64,000 nt of DNA from Chondrosia reniformis (lineage: Eukaryota; Porifera; Demospongiae; Chondrillida; Chondrillidae). Below are positions 49,801 through 60,700 of this stretch, in pieces. The position numbers were made by a program, and so were the translations under genes. The stretch is taken from contig OX359190.1 in NCBI GenBank assembly GCA_947172415.1, forward strand, positions 1,674,001 to 1,738,000. The letters are read 5' to 3'. Positions within the stretch are counted from its first letter, which is position 1, and each line of letters opens with the position of its first letter. Under the pieces are notes generated by a model. It saw only the letters and a list, made by a program, of their open reading frames with translations, had not been told where the DNA came from and searched no databases.

Positions 49801-51550
49801 ACAGAGTTACAGCACTAAATGTACATTAGATTCTGCTATACAAATTTAATGTACGTATGGTGAGAGATAGGGCAAATATGAGTGACCATCAAATTTTGTA
49901 AAACTCTTTGGATATATTTTATTGATGTCTGTGAATGCTGACAGCAAGTTTCAGCTTCACATCTTTCCAATTGACAGAGTTACAGCACTAAATGTACATT
50001 AGATTCTGCTATACAAATTTAATGTATGGTGAGAGATAGGGCAAATATGAGTGAACATCAAAATTTGTAAAACTCTTTGGATATGTTTTATGGATGTCTG
50101 TGAATGCTGACAGCAAGTTTCAGCTTCACATCTTTCCAATTGACAGAGTTACAGCACTAAATGTACATTAGATTCTGCTATACAAATTTAATGTATTGTG
50201 ACAGATAGGGCAAATATGAGTGAACATCAAAATTTGTAAAACTCTTTGGATATGCTTTATGTATGTCTGTGAATGCTAACACCAAGTTTCAGCTTCACAT
50301 CTTTCCAATTGACAGAGTTACAGCACTAAATGTAAATTAGATTCTGCTATACAAATTTAATGTATGGTGAGAGATAGGGCAAATATGAGTGAACATCAAA
50401 ATTTGTAAAACTCTTTGGATATGCTTTATGTATGTCTGTGAATGCTAACACCAAGTTTCAGCTTCACATCTTTCCAATTGACAGAGTTACAGCACTAAAT
50501 GTACATTAGATTCTGCTATACAAATTTAATGTATGGTGAGAGATAGGGCAAATATGAGTGAACATCAAAATTTGTAAAACTCTTTGGATATGTTTTATGG
50601 ATGTCTGTGAATGCTGACAGCAAGTTTCAGCTTCACATCTTTCCAATTGACAGAGTTACAGCACTAAATGTACATTAGATTCTGCTATACAAATTTAATG
50701 TACGTATGGTGAGAGATAGGGCAAATATGAGTGAACATCAAAATTTGTAAAACTCTTTGGATATGCTTTATGTATGTCTGTGAATGCTAACACCAAGTTT
50801 CAGCTTCACATCTTTCCAATTGACAGAGTTACAGCACTAAATGTACATTAGATTCTGCTATACAAATTTAATGTATGGTGAGAGATAGGGCAAATATGAG
50901 TGAACATCAAAATTTGTAAAACTCTTTGGATATGCTTTATGTATGTCTGTGAATGCTAACACCAAGTTTCAGCTTCACATCTTTCCAATTGACAGAGTTA
51001 CAGCACTAAATGTACATTAGATTCTGCTATACAAATTTAATGTATGGTGAGAGATAGGGCAAATATGAGTGAACATTAAAATTTGTAAAACTCTTTGGAT
51101 ATGTTTTATGGATGTCTGTGAATGCTGACAGCAAGTTTCAGCTTCACATCTTTCCAATTGACAGAGTTACAGCACTAAATGTACATTAGATTCTGCTATA
51201 CAAATTTAATGTACGTATGGTGAGAGATAGGGCAAATATGAGTGAACATCAAAATTTGTAAAACTCTTTGGATATGCTTTATGTATGTCTGTGAATGCTA
51301 ACACCAGGTTTCAGCTTCACATCTTTATAATTGACAGAGTTACAGCACGAAATGTACATTAGATTCTTGTATACAAATTTAATGTACGTATGGTGAGTGA
51401 TAAGGCAGATATGAGTGAACATCAAAATTTGTAAAACTCTTTGGATATGCTTTAAGGATGTCTGTGAATGCTGACAACAAGTTTCAGCTCCACATCTTTC
51501 CAATTGACAGAGTTACAGCACTAAATGTACATTAGATTCTTGTATAGAAA
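46891..51550 (+). repeat. Satellite block 3, main forward array (about 27 monomers)
   Basis: Tandem 169-171 bp monomers, all forward. Local higher-order structure: the segment from CTCAATGTACATTAG at 47611 recurs at 48121 (offset 510), and TACGTATGGTGAGAG at 50701 recurs near 51212 (offset 511), each close to three monomers. Three monomers near 48690-49190 carry ATGACTGAAC and are nearly identical, showing recent local amplification. Confidence 0.93.
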
Positions 51551-52265
51551 TTTAATATACCGGAGTTTCGTAATAATATAAATGGCCGACCTAGAGAAGG
51601 GAATATTGAAAATACGTTACTTTTATATGTATATTTGAATGACGAGAACGCTTTTAAAGATTTTAATGCACGTGGATATTCACTCTGTAATACTTGATTG
51701 TTTTGAAGTAGTATCTGTCCATATTATAATATATGGATGTCGCTAAAGTGAAAAATCGCCAATCGACTGCTAAAGAAACTCCAAAGGAAAAAAATTGGAC
51801 CATACCGAACGCTACCATCCACGACGCTCAGAGGCCGGGATCGGTGGTAACGCTCTGCCGAGTTGAGCTTTGGGTGTCACTTGCGTGAGAAGAACCAGTT
51901 CTTCTCGATATGGCCGACTCATATGAATCCTAAGATATCAGATGCCAATCCCACATTACGTGGAACCCCCCCCCGAAATCCGGATTATTGGTGAGCACGT
52001 CTCTATGGCACCAACCGATTAGGAGACAGCTTCAGAGTCTAAGCGCTACCAACCTCTATGGGAACCGCAACCACCATAGAGATGTGTCCAGGTAGGCCTA
52101 CTATTATAAGGTTTTATCTTCTATTTAAATAAAGTAATTGCCTATGAAAACGCTTGTGGTTGGCGAATATTCAATACTTTAGAATAGGGTATTTTTCGAT
52201 CTGCAGTAACTCGGGTATCCTTTTTTGAAATTTTACAAAACTAGCAGGATATACTGTATAGCTAT
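51551..52265 (+). mobile_element. Insert copy 2 within satellite
   Basis: Nearly identical to 46186-46890. It has an extra CGCTTTTAAAGA after GACGAGAA, and nine rather than seven C after GTGGAA (about 51964-51973), which shifts the frame of the small ORF. Flanked by forward satellite on both sides, at a similar point of the monomer. Confidence 0.65.
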
Positions 52266-52757
52266 ATGTGCATACAGCCAAGAGGTTTCAGCTTAATATC
52301 TTTCCAATTGACAGAGTTACGGCACTAAATGTAGATTAGATTCTGCTATACAAATTTAAAGTATGGTGAGAGATAGGGCAAATATGAGTGAACATCAAAA
52401 TTTGTAAAACTCTTTGGATATGTTTTATGGATGTCTGTGAATGCTGACAGCAAGTTTCAGCTTCACATCTTTCTAATTGACAGAGTTACAGCACGAAATG
52501 TACATTAGATTCTTGTATACAAATTTAATGTACGTATGGTGAGTGATAAGGCAGATATGAGTGAACATCAAAATTTGTAAAACTCTTTGGATATGCTTTA
52601 AGGATGTCTGTGAATGCTGACAACAAGTTTCAGCTCCACATCTTTCCAATTGACAGAGTTACAGCACTAAATGTACATTAGATTCTGCTATACAAATTTA
52701 ATGTATGGTGAGAGATAGGGCAAATATGAGTGAACATCAAAATTTGTAAAACTCTTC
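52266..52757 (+). repeat. Satellite block 4, forward
   Basis: About three monomers, ending abruptly in AACTCTTC where orientation flips (CATATAGCAGTAATAAAAAG follows). Confidence 0.9.
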
Positions 52758-53200
52758 ATATAGCAGTAATAAAAAGTACATTAAGTGCTGTAACTCTTCC
52801 AAATGAAGAGATATGATTCTGAAACTCTATCTTATTATTCACAGAGATGTATGAAAGGCATCCAAAGAGTTTTGCAAATTTTGATATCTACTCAAATTTG
52901 CCCTATCTCTCACCATACATTAACTTCGTATAGCAGTATTAAAAAGTACATTAAGGGCTGTAACTCTTCCAAATGAAGAGATATGATTCTGAATCTCTAT
53001 CTTAGTATTCACAGAGATGTATGAAAGGCATCCAAAGAGTTTTGAAAATTTTAATATCTACTCAAATTTGCCCTATCTCTCATTGTACATTAACTTCGTA
53101 TAGCAGTAATAAAAGTACATTAAGTGCTGTAATTCTCTCATATGAAGAGATATGAATCTGAATCTCTATCTCAGTATTCACAGAGATGTATGAAAGGCAT
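52758..53200 (-). repeat. Satellite block 5, reverse
   Basis: About two and a half reverse monomers (GTGCTGTAACTCTTCC, ATTCACAGAGATGTATGAAAGG). Cut by the third, partial insert. Confidence 0.9.
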
Positions 53201-53480
53201 CATATGAATCCTAAGATATCAAATGCCAATCCCACATTACGTGGAACCCCCCCGAAATCCGGATTATTGGTGAGCACGTCTCTATGGCACCAACCGATTA
53301 GGAGACAGCTTCAGAGTCTAAGCGCTACCAACCTCTATGGGAACCGCTACCACCATAGAGATGTGTCCAGGTAGGCCTACTTTATAAGGTTTTGCGCTTC
53401 TATTTAAACAAGAAAATTTCAAAAGGAAACGATTGTGGTTGGCTCTATTCCATACTTAAGAATAGGGTATTTGCGAGAAA
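53199..53480 (+). mobile_element. Insert copy 3, truncated at 5' side
   Basis: Matches the 3' part of the other inserts from CATATGAATCCTAAGATATC onward, including the frame MNPKISNANPTLRG to RDVSR and the donor-like GTAGGCC. The seven-C run keeps the frame open. Compared with copy 1 it has Asp to Asn and Asn to Tyr changes. The tail diverges after about 53400. Here it lies in a reverse satellite block, so it is head-on to its surroundings. Confidence 0.6.
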
Positions 53481-53900
53481 AATGTAGTCAAATTATTGCC
53501 AGTTAATTCGGGATCAGTGCATCGTTCCAAGCTATTTTAAAGGTATATCCAGTATTTGTGGTTCATCTAGAAACTGGGAAAAATGGATAGAATCCTGTAA
53601 GTGTCTTGATTGGCGGAGGAGAACTACTTTTCTGGTCCCATGTAGAAACGATTTTAGCGAGAGGTGTTCCGATATGAACGTAAACTAGTATAACCAGCCA
53701 CACTCAATCTCAATTGCTGTAATAGCATAATGGCTACCTGCCTCTATATAAAGACCTTCTGATAGCTGCGTTCTGGACTGTCCCTGGGTGTTTCTAGTTG
53801 CCCCATTCATGTCAAATCATTTTAACTTGATATGCCGATAATTTCAATAATAGTATCGCACGATATAAATTCTATACCATTAGAGGTTGTATAGTAGAAA
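53481..53900. other. Unique spacer inside the satellite region
   Basis: AT-rich non-repetitive sequence between insert 3 and the last satellite block. No gene recognised. Confidence 0.4.
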
Positions 53901-54560
53901 TTTTATGTACATTATAGTGCTGTAACACTTCCAAATGAAGAGATATGAATCTGAAACTCTATGCCAATATTCACAGAGATGTATGAAAGGTTTTCATTGA
54001 GTTTTGCAAATTTTAATATCTACTCAAATTTGCCCTATCTCTCACCATACATTATCTTTGTATAACAGTAATAAAAATTACATTAAGTGCTGTAACTCTT
54101 CCAAATGAAGAGATATGATTCTGAATCTCTATCTCAGTATTCACAGAGATGTATGAAGGTTATCCAAAGAGTTTTGCAAATTTTGATATCTACTCAAATT
54201 TGCCCTATCTCTCACCCTACAGTAACTTCGTATAGCAGTAATAAAAAGTACATTAAGTGCTGTAACTCTTTCATATGAAGAGATATGAATCTGAAACTCT
54301 ATCTCAGTATTCACAGAGATGTATGAAAGGCATCTAATGAGTTTTGCAAATTTTAATATCTACTCAAATTTGCCCTATCTCTCACCATACATTATCTTTG
54401 TATAACAGTAATACAAAGTACATTAAGTGCTGTAACTCTTCCAAATGAAAAGATATGAATCTGAAACTCTATCTCAGTATTCACAGAGATGTATGAAAGG
54501 CATTCAAAGAGTTTTGCAAATTTTGAAATCTACTCAAATTTGCCCTACGTACGTATGGGT
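53901..54560 (-). repeat. Satellite block 6, reverse
   Basis: About four reverse monomers, ending at TTTGCCCTACGTACG. With block 1 this means the whole array is framed by reverse monomers on both outer sides. Confidence 0.9.
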
Positions 54561-54947
54561 AGAGATAGGCAAATATGAGTGGGCTTAGGACAGTTTGCAG
54601 ACACCTGGACTCCCTTAACTGTCAGTCACTTTTCTTTCCCTTTTGCCATTCGCCGAGCGAATAACTAAGGTGTTCTATAACGTATTGTTTTATTACGGCC
54701 ACTTTAACATAGCTATGTGTACGGAGTTTGCAAGCGGGTTCGATGTATATTATATTTATAGAAATGTAATATAATTCTTGACGGTGCTTAACCACTTTTG
54801 TATACACTTTAGTAGCTCACTTTAACGCAATACGGTACCGGTACTCTAGCCACTGCGTAAAATAAACGCTGTGGCTAGAGTGCCCAAAATACCACTCATA
54901 ATCGAATATCGAGCAACGCGTGGGGGTTATCCGCCCACAAGACAAAG
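54561..54947. other. Caspase upstream region
   Basis: Unique sequence with presumed promoter. AAGATGGCGGC (54945-54955), a YY1-type motif, overlaps the start codon of the caspase. GTGGCTAGAGT/GTACTCTAGCCAC near 54840-54880 forms a short inverted repeat. Confidence 0.45.
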
Positions 54948-56240
54948 ATGGCGGCTACTCGGGAGGAACGGAAGATTATCAGTGAGAGTTTCGCCGTCGT
55001 CACAAAGAGTTTACAACCATCGGAAGTAATAGATGAGATGCGATCTAAAGGCTTACTAACCAAGAACGAATACGACAAAATATTTACCGAAACACAGAGA
55101 CAGCGGGCGGCCAGTATGGTTCTTCAATACCTAGAGATCAAACAAGCTGGCTCGCTGGACAAGTTCATAGAAATATTGCTACACACTGAAGGGCAGGAAT
55201 ACATCGGAGAGGAGATATTAAAATTGCGTGGACCTTTGCCACCCAATAAACCAGAATACCCCAAATCGTCACTACCCCTCGACCCTGAAGAACCTATTCC
55301 AGATGTACCGCAAATCACCGAAGCCGAGCTGAAGGAACTGGACATTTCAGTGACCGATTCTGGGGACAGGGTTTATCAGATGCGGAGCAGTCCGCGAGGC
55401 CTGGCTGTAATTATCAACAACAAACACTTCCATGGTAAAGTGCTTGATTCAAAGCAAAAGAAACGAGAAGGAACAGACAAAGATAGTGAAAACCTTAGAA
55501 ATCTCTTCCACTGGCTGGACTTTAAGGTTGTGACATACAAAGACTTAACTAGAGACAAAATGTTGAAGTTATTTCGCAACCTTGCCGTCAAAACCGATCA
55601 TCGTAAAATGGACTGTCTTATAATCGCAGTGTTGTCCCATGGAATAAAGGGACAGATTTATGCTGCGGATGAAAAGCTTATAAACGTAGAAGACATTCAG
55701 TCTATGTTTAATGGAAGAAATTGTCCAACTTTAATAGGAAAGCCGAAAATTTTTCTCTTCCAAGCTTGTCGTGGAGGAACATTTGATGATGGAGTTCTGG
55801 AGTCTGTGGATGGAGTAGGGAAGAGACCGACTGGGGGAGATACACCAGAAGATGTGGAGATGGGTCTATCCCTTAGTGCAATGATGGATGTTGCTAAGCA
55901 ATATTATAGAGACCATCCCGAGGAGTTGAAGGAAGGAATTGATGGTATCCGTGTAAAGATCCCTTCAGAAGCTGATATTATTGTACTGTTTGCCACTGCC
56001 CCTGGGTACGTGTCGTGGAGAAACTTTGGATTTGGGACGTGGTTTGTGAAGGCGTTTGTGGACTCCATGTATGACCTGGCTGAAACCGAACACTTTACTG
56101 ATATCCTGTTAGAGGTGAATCACAGAGTAGCTGTGGATTTCACTTCCCAACAAGGGAAGAAACAAATCCCTCAAGTTCAGCATCATTTGAGGAAGAAGCT
56201 ATTTTTCAATCCACCGCATCCGAAGCCAAAATATATATGA
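54948..56240 (+). CDS. CARD-caspase, initiator type
   Basis: Single exon, 430 aa. A CARD occupies about aa 8-92 (VVTKSLQPSEVIDEMRSKG, LTKNEYDKIF, GSLDKFIEILLHTEGQEYIG), and a linker rich in Pro and acidic residues runs to about 140. The p20 part contains S1-pocket Arg150 (SSPRGLAVII), the catalytic His231 in LSHG and catalytic Cys274 in FQACRGG. The p10 part contains SWRNFGFGTW and ends in PQVQHHLRKKLFF. All catalytic elements are present, so an active cysteine protease is expected, cutting after Asp. N-terminal CARD plus this layout resembles caspase-2/9. Possible processing Asp residues lie between Cys274 and SWRN (GTFDDGV, GGDTPED). Lack of introns contrasts with neighbouring genes. AATAAA at 56536-56541. 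The CARD of the Roco protein 21 kb upstream is a conceivable partner (inference). Confidence 0.95.
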   Translation: MAATREERKIISESFAVVTKSLQPSEVIDEMRSKGLLTKNEYDKIFTETQRQRAASMVLQYLEIKQAGSLDKFIEILLHTEGQEYIGEEILKLRGPLPPNKPEYPKSSLPLDPEEPIPDVPQITEAELKELDISVTDSGDRVYQMRSSPRGLAVIINNKHFHGKVLDSKQKKREGTDKDSENLRNLFHWLDFKVVTYKDLTRDKMLKLFRNLAVKTDHRKMDCLIIAVLSHGIKGQIYAADEKLINVEDIQSMFNGRNCPTLIGKPKIFLFQACRGGTFDDGVLESVDGVGKRPTGGDTPEDVEMGLSLSAMMDVAKQYYRDHPEELKEGIDGIRVKIPSEADIIVLFATAPGYVSWRNFGFGTWFVKAFVDSMYDLAETEHFTDILLEVNHRVAVDFTSQQGKKQIPQVQHHLRKKLFFNPPHPKPKYI

Positions 56241-57708
56241 TAGTTTATATTTGTAAATTTACTCAGTGTATAGTAACTGGAATACCCTATTTCTTTTACG
56301 TGTATACTAGTCTTTCATTTTTGTAAGCACAAACAACTACCACAAACAAACTGTTTCCTGAATGTCTCTTAAATTCGAACTTTAATTAAGTAAGCTGAAA
56401 TGTGTAGGGGTTGAAAAGTCCAAATTCAAATTTGAATTATGTTACAGATTGCTTAAAATGGAAACCATAACTGGTCCATTAATATAACTAAAACTACCCC
56501 TTACCACTTCAAGCTGAAATATGTAAGGTTTGCAAAATAAAGCTTAGGCCAGGCAAATTCGATTCCCAGTTTACTGTCCCCACCTGCATGGGCATGCCGT
56601 CCAACTTTCATTTTTCTTTATGTGGGCACGCCAATGATTTCTGGTTACACTTGGGATCAATTAGCAAGCATGGACACGGTAGCCATGGTGTTCCTTTATA
56701 ATAAGTATTCAACTTTTAAAAATTCAACTCAGTGAGTTTTATATGTCTGATGACTGATGACTGATTGCATTTTTAATAATGAATACTGAAAAGTGACCTC
56801 CCTTCCTCATGCTATTTTTGAAACTGCTGGACGATAAACTGTGAATCAAATTTACATGGCCTCAGAACACTTTTGTGTTAATTGAGATCTAGATTTAGAC
56901 AACAGTACAAAATATTGGTTTGCAATTGCCTGAATCAATCATATCTACCTTCCTGTTTCCTCCGCAGTTGCATATACATCCATTCATAGCCACCATCCAC
57001 ACTAAGGAAGGACCAGCTATAGACACTCACTTTTTCCTTTTTTTCCTTTTTTAGGAGCATTACATATATACACCATAGACTAACCAACATGTTGTTTAGT
57101 CTATGTATACACAAACTGTATTAATTGACTTCCTGCAGGATCAAATGTCAGGTTTCAGAAGGCATGAAACCTATTTGAAACTCTTTGAACAGCCAGGTTT
57201 CAAAAGGTATGAAAGTATGTATAAAATTGGAAAGGGGGCTGTTAAAAACTTGAAACCCAAGAAATTAGCACATGCTTGAGCACCCTTTGAAACCTGGCTG
57301 TTCAAAAAGTTTCAAATAGGGGTTTCCTGCCATATGAAACCTGGCATTTGACCCTGTTTTGGAGAATGTGTACTTGGAATGGTACGTATATACACATTGA
57401 CCACACCATATCTATATATGAACATTCATGTATATAATATGTATAATTGTAATTCTGTGTGCATATATATATATGATGTACACTTCCATTACATGAAAAT
57501 GGTGTGATTCTCATATAGAATTAATGGAATGGTCGAAATGTATAATTAAGGAATGTCATGGGATGAATGTATGCAGTAATACAGTGTGTTGTTATAGTGT
57601 GAATAAAAAGTGTACGTATATGCAAAAACAGACAAAGATAATACAAAAGAGCATGGAATTAAATAAATGACATTTTGTCATTGAAATATTAACTGGCTGT
57701 CTTTTAAT
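56241..57708. other. Convergent 3' region between caspase and CP2 gene
   Basis: Holds the caspase 3' end (AATAAA 56536), an inverted-repeat element at 57138-57355 and otherwise unique AT-rich DNA. No gene recognised. Confidence 0.5.
57138..57355. repeat. Inverted-repeat element with GAAACCT motifs
   Basis: TCAAATGTCAGGTTTCAGAAGG at the left pairs with CCATATGAAACCTGGCATTTGA at the right. Inner AACAGCCAGGTTTCAAAAGG pairs with CCTTTGAAACCTGGCTGTT. Confidence 0.85.
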
Positions 57709-60700
57709 TCACTCCATTTGAATCTGTTCCATATCTGGATCGAGACCTGGAAATGGATTAGCTGGAATGTCTTTTAAGTAAAGACGATATTGATTGGTTC
57801 CTTCGACTGGAATTGAAGATAACAGATGAGTGGAAGGATGGATAGATTGATGAGTAGATGGATGGATGGATGGATGGATGGATGGATGGATGGATGGATG
57901 GATGGATGAGTGGATGGATGGATGGATGGATGGATGAGTGGATGGATGGATGGGTGGATGGCTTGATTGATGAGTGGATGGATGGATGGATGGCTTGATT
58001 GATGAGTGGATGGATGGATGAATGGATTGGTGGGTGGATGCATAGATGGAGTTTAAATAACTACCTTGAATGATGAGCAAGGCAAATGCTGATTCATCAT
58101 CTAGAGTTGCTATGAACTAAGAAAGGGAAATTCATTGTAAAGCAATGTTATTGTCACAAACACCAATACAATACTGTATACTTACTGCATCATCAAATGC
58201 CACTGGTATACCATTCATGCATAACCTATAAAATGTAACAAATGCCATTCAATCCATAATTAGTACACATTAAAGGACCCACGTTACAGTATACATATGT
58301 GAGCGGTGCTAGTAGAAATTGCAGAAAATGACCCCCAACAGAAATCGACTTTTTCCTAGTAAATGTCTTTATGGCCCTTAGAGAACGTTTGTACCAAGTT
58401 TGAAGGAGATCTCTTTTTTTACAAAGGAGATATGATCGATTAAAATTATCATACCATATACATTTTTACCGTATCAAAAATATATGACGGCCATTTTTCC
58501 ATAAGTATCTGAGGCCATTTTCTATGATTTCTACTGGCAGCACTCACATATACAATAGACAATTCCATTACGTTCTATTTTGATCATTGCTACTATAGAA
58601 GTTATCCAAAAGCAAATTCTTATATCAAAAGTGGATCAGACATTACGAAGGTCCATCAATTCATCTGATACAGTACCCACAAATAATCTAACACACCATT
58701 ATTCTTATGTACTACATCTACTTTAGAGTAAAGGCCTATAGGGCAAATGAAACCTAGTGAGAGCTTTGGATGAGGATAGAGTTTTCTCCTTCTTCTCTTT
58801 TTATTCACTGGAGACAGCCAAGGACTCACAAAGAATAAGACAAAGATTCCCAGGGTCACTGATGAAGGGTTGAATTAACAGAAACAGCTGTTATAGGCCA
58901 TACAGTGGAGAAGAAGAGATTTAGAAGAAAACTCTTGTATCCTCATCCAAAGCTCTCACTAGGTTTAGTTCCCTATGGGCCTTTACTCTAAAGTAGATGT
59001 AGCATGTAAAATGGTGTGTTAGATTATTCACGTAGAGGTTGTACTTCATGGCATGGTCAGCCATTTCAAAAAGGTTCATTAAAGTATGATCAGCCATTTT
59101 AAAAAGGTTCATTCAAGTATGGTCAGCCATTTTAAAAAGGTTCATTAACGTATGGTCAGCCATTTTAAAAAGGTTCATTCAAGTATGGTCAGCCATTTTA
59201 AAAAGGTTCATTAAAATATGGTCAGCCATTTTAAAAAGGTTCATTAAAATATGGTCAGCCATTTTAAAAAGGTTCATTCAAGTATGGTCAGCCATTTTAA
59301 AAAGGTTCATTAAAGTATGGTCAGCCATTTTAAAAAGTGTATCATGTACGTATATTGTACGTGTTCACCTTGCTATACTGTGTACTTGATTCTGCTGTAG
59401 ACCAAACTTTTCACTCAATTTCCTCACCAACTCATATAATGTCAGTGTTTCCAGTAATATAGCTTGGTACACTATAAAAGAAGAAAGTAAAAAGACAGTA
59501 AGGTATCGGAAGGATTCCACGGACACTACAATTTGCTCACAAAGAGACAGGTGTTGAGAATAACAGGGAATCACAGGATTTCTAAAATGTGAGAAATTAA
59601 CTATAACTTACAGCTATCATCTTTAGCCACGTAGAGCGTAAGTCGTGGTCTAAAAGGAAGAAGAAACGGGTTATAAAAAGTACATTCATACACTCAACAC
59701 TACAAATGTACACATAAAATAGTAGCTCTGAAAGAACAATGTACTGTACAGCATTTGTTGTTAGGCAACTTATGTCATTTGCTCTGGTTAGAAAAATTGG
59801 CTAACATGAACAATAATAAATTATTGTTCTGAACTGACACTTGATACATTGAAGCCATACTTTACAATGGCAGATTAACACTTTTCAATGAATTTGTAGT
59901 GAGCTTCATTTGTATAACTATGATATCCCATTGTATAACTATGATATCACATTATTTAACTATATAATGATTGTGGAATATAATATGCCTTGGTTGCCCC
60001 AGTAACGGAGTGTATGCATATATACTGTGCCCAGGAAAGTCCGCTAGCCAACCATGGGATGCATTTTAAAAAATGTAGTCGGTTATCAGGATGGTCTATG
60101 AAAATCCCAAAACATCTTAACTTTGTTATGGAATAATGATTACTCCTAACAACACTTTCCACATTTTGATTTTTGTCTAAGGATCTTTGGGATGGTACAT
60201 CCTGCGACTTTTGAGTGTTTAGAAACGCAGTTTGGTTTCATTTCTTGGTCAAACGTTTCGACCCTGGGGGTCTTCTTCAGTGACTGATGGTTGAGTGGAA
60301 AATATCTCTACTTATAGAGAATTTTTAGACGCTCAAAAGACGAAGTATGTATCATCCCAAAGCTAAGTTTGACGCAGTTAGAAGGAATCCTTATTCAATT
60401 TTTGTCTAAGGATGTTGAAATGATCCAAGCCCCAAGTCAAAGTACCCCATAAACAGTACCTAAATGAGTACTCTATGCGCTATGAAATAGGAATTGGTAC
60501 TTTTCTCTAGCAAGTACGTACTTTTAAAATTTACAAATGTTGACTAAATTTAAATGGATTAGGTATATTTTTAACATTTAAATAGCGACTCACTTTTTTC
60601 TTAGTAAATTATATAACCTAATCCCGTCCCCTGTACCACAAACATCCATCAAATCTCTCCTGTTCATTCGTAGCATGTCGTCCACTGAGAAGTTAGCAAA

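Noticed and set aside
49615-51503. Minus-strand frames MERCEAETCCQHSQ within the satellite
   Set aside because: They recur only because the monomer recurs, are broken at different points in neighbouring monomers, and have no start or splice context.
44795-54560. CRISPR array
   Set aside because: Monomers are about 170 bp, contiguous and lack spacers. The genome is eukaryotic.
57709-58080. Minus-strand HPSIHPST-rich frame as a large repetitive protein
   Set aside because: Only its ends are coding: they are the last two exons of the CP2 gene. The repeat lies between a good donor (58064) and acceptor (57807) and is an intron.
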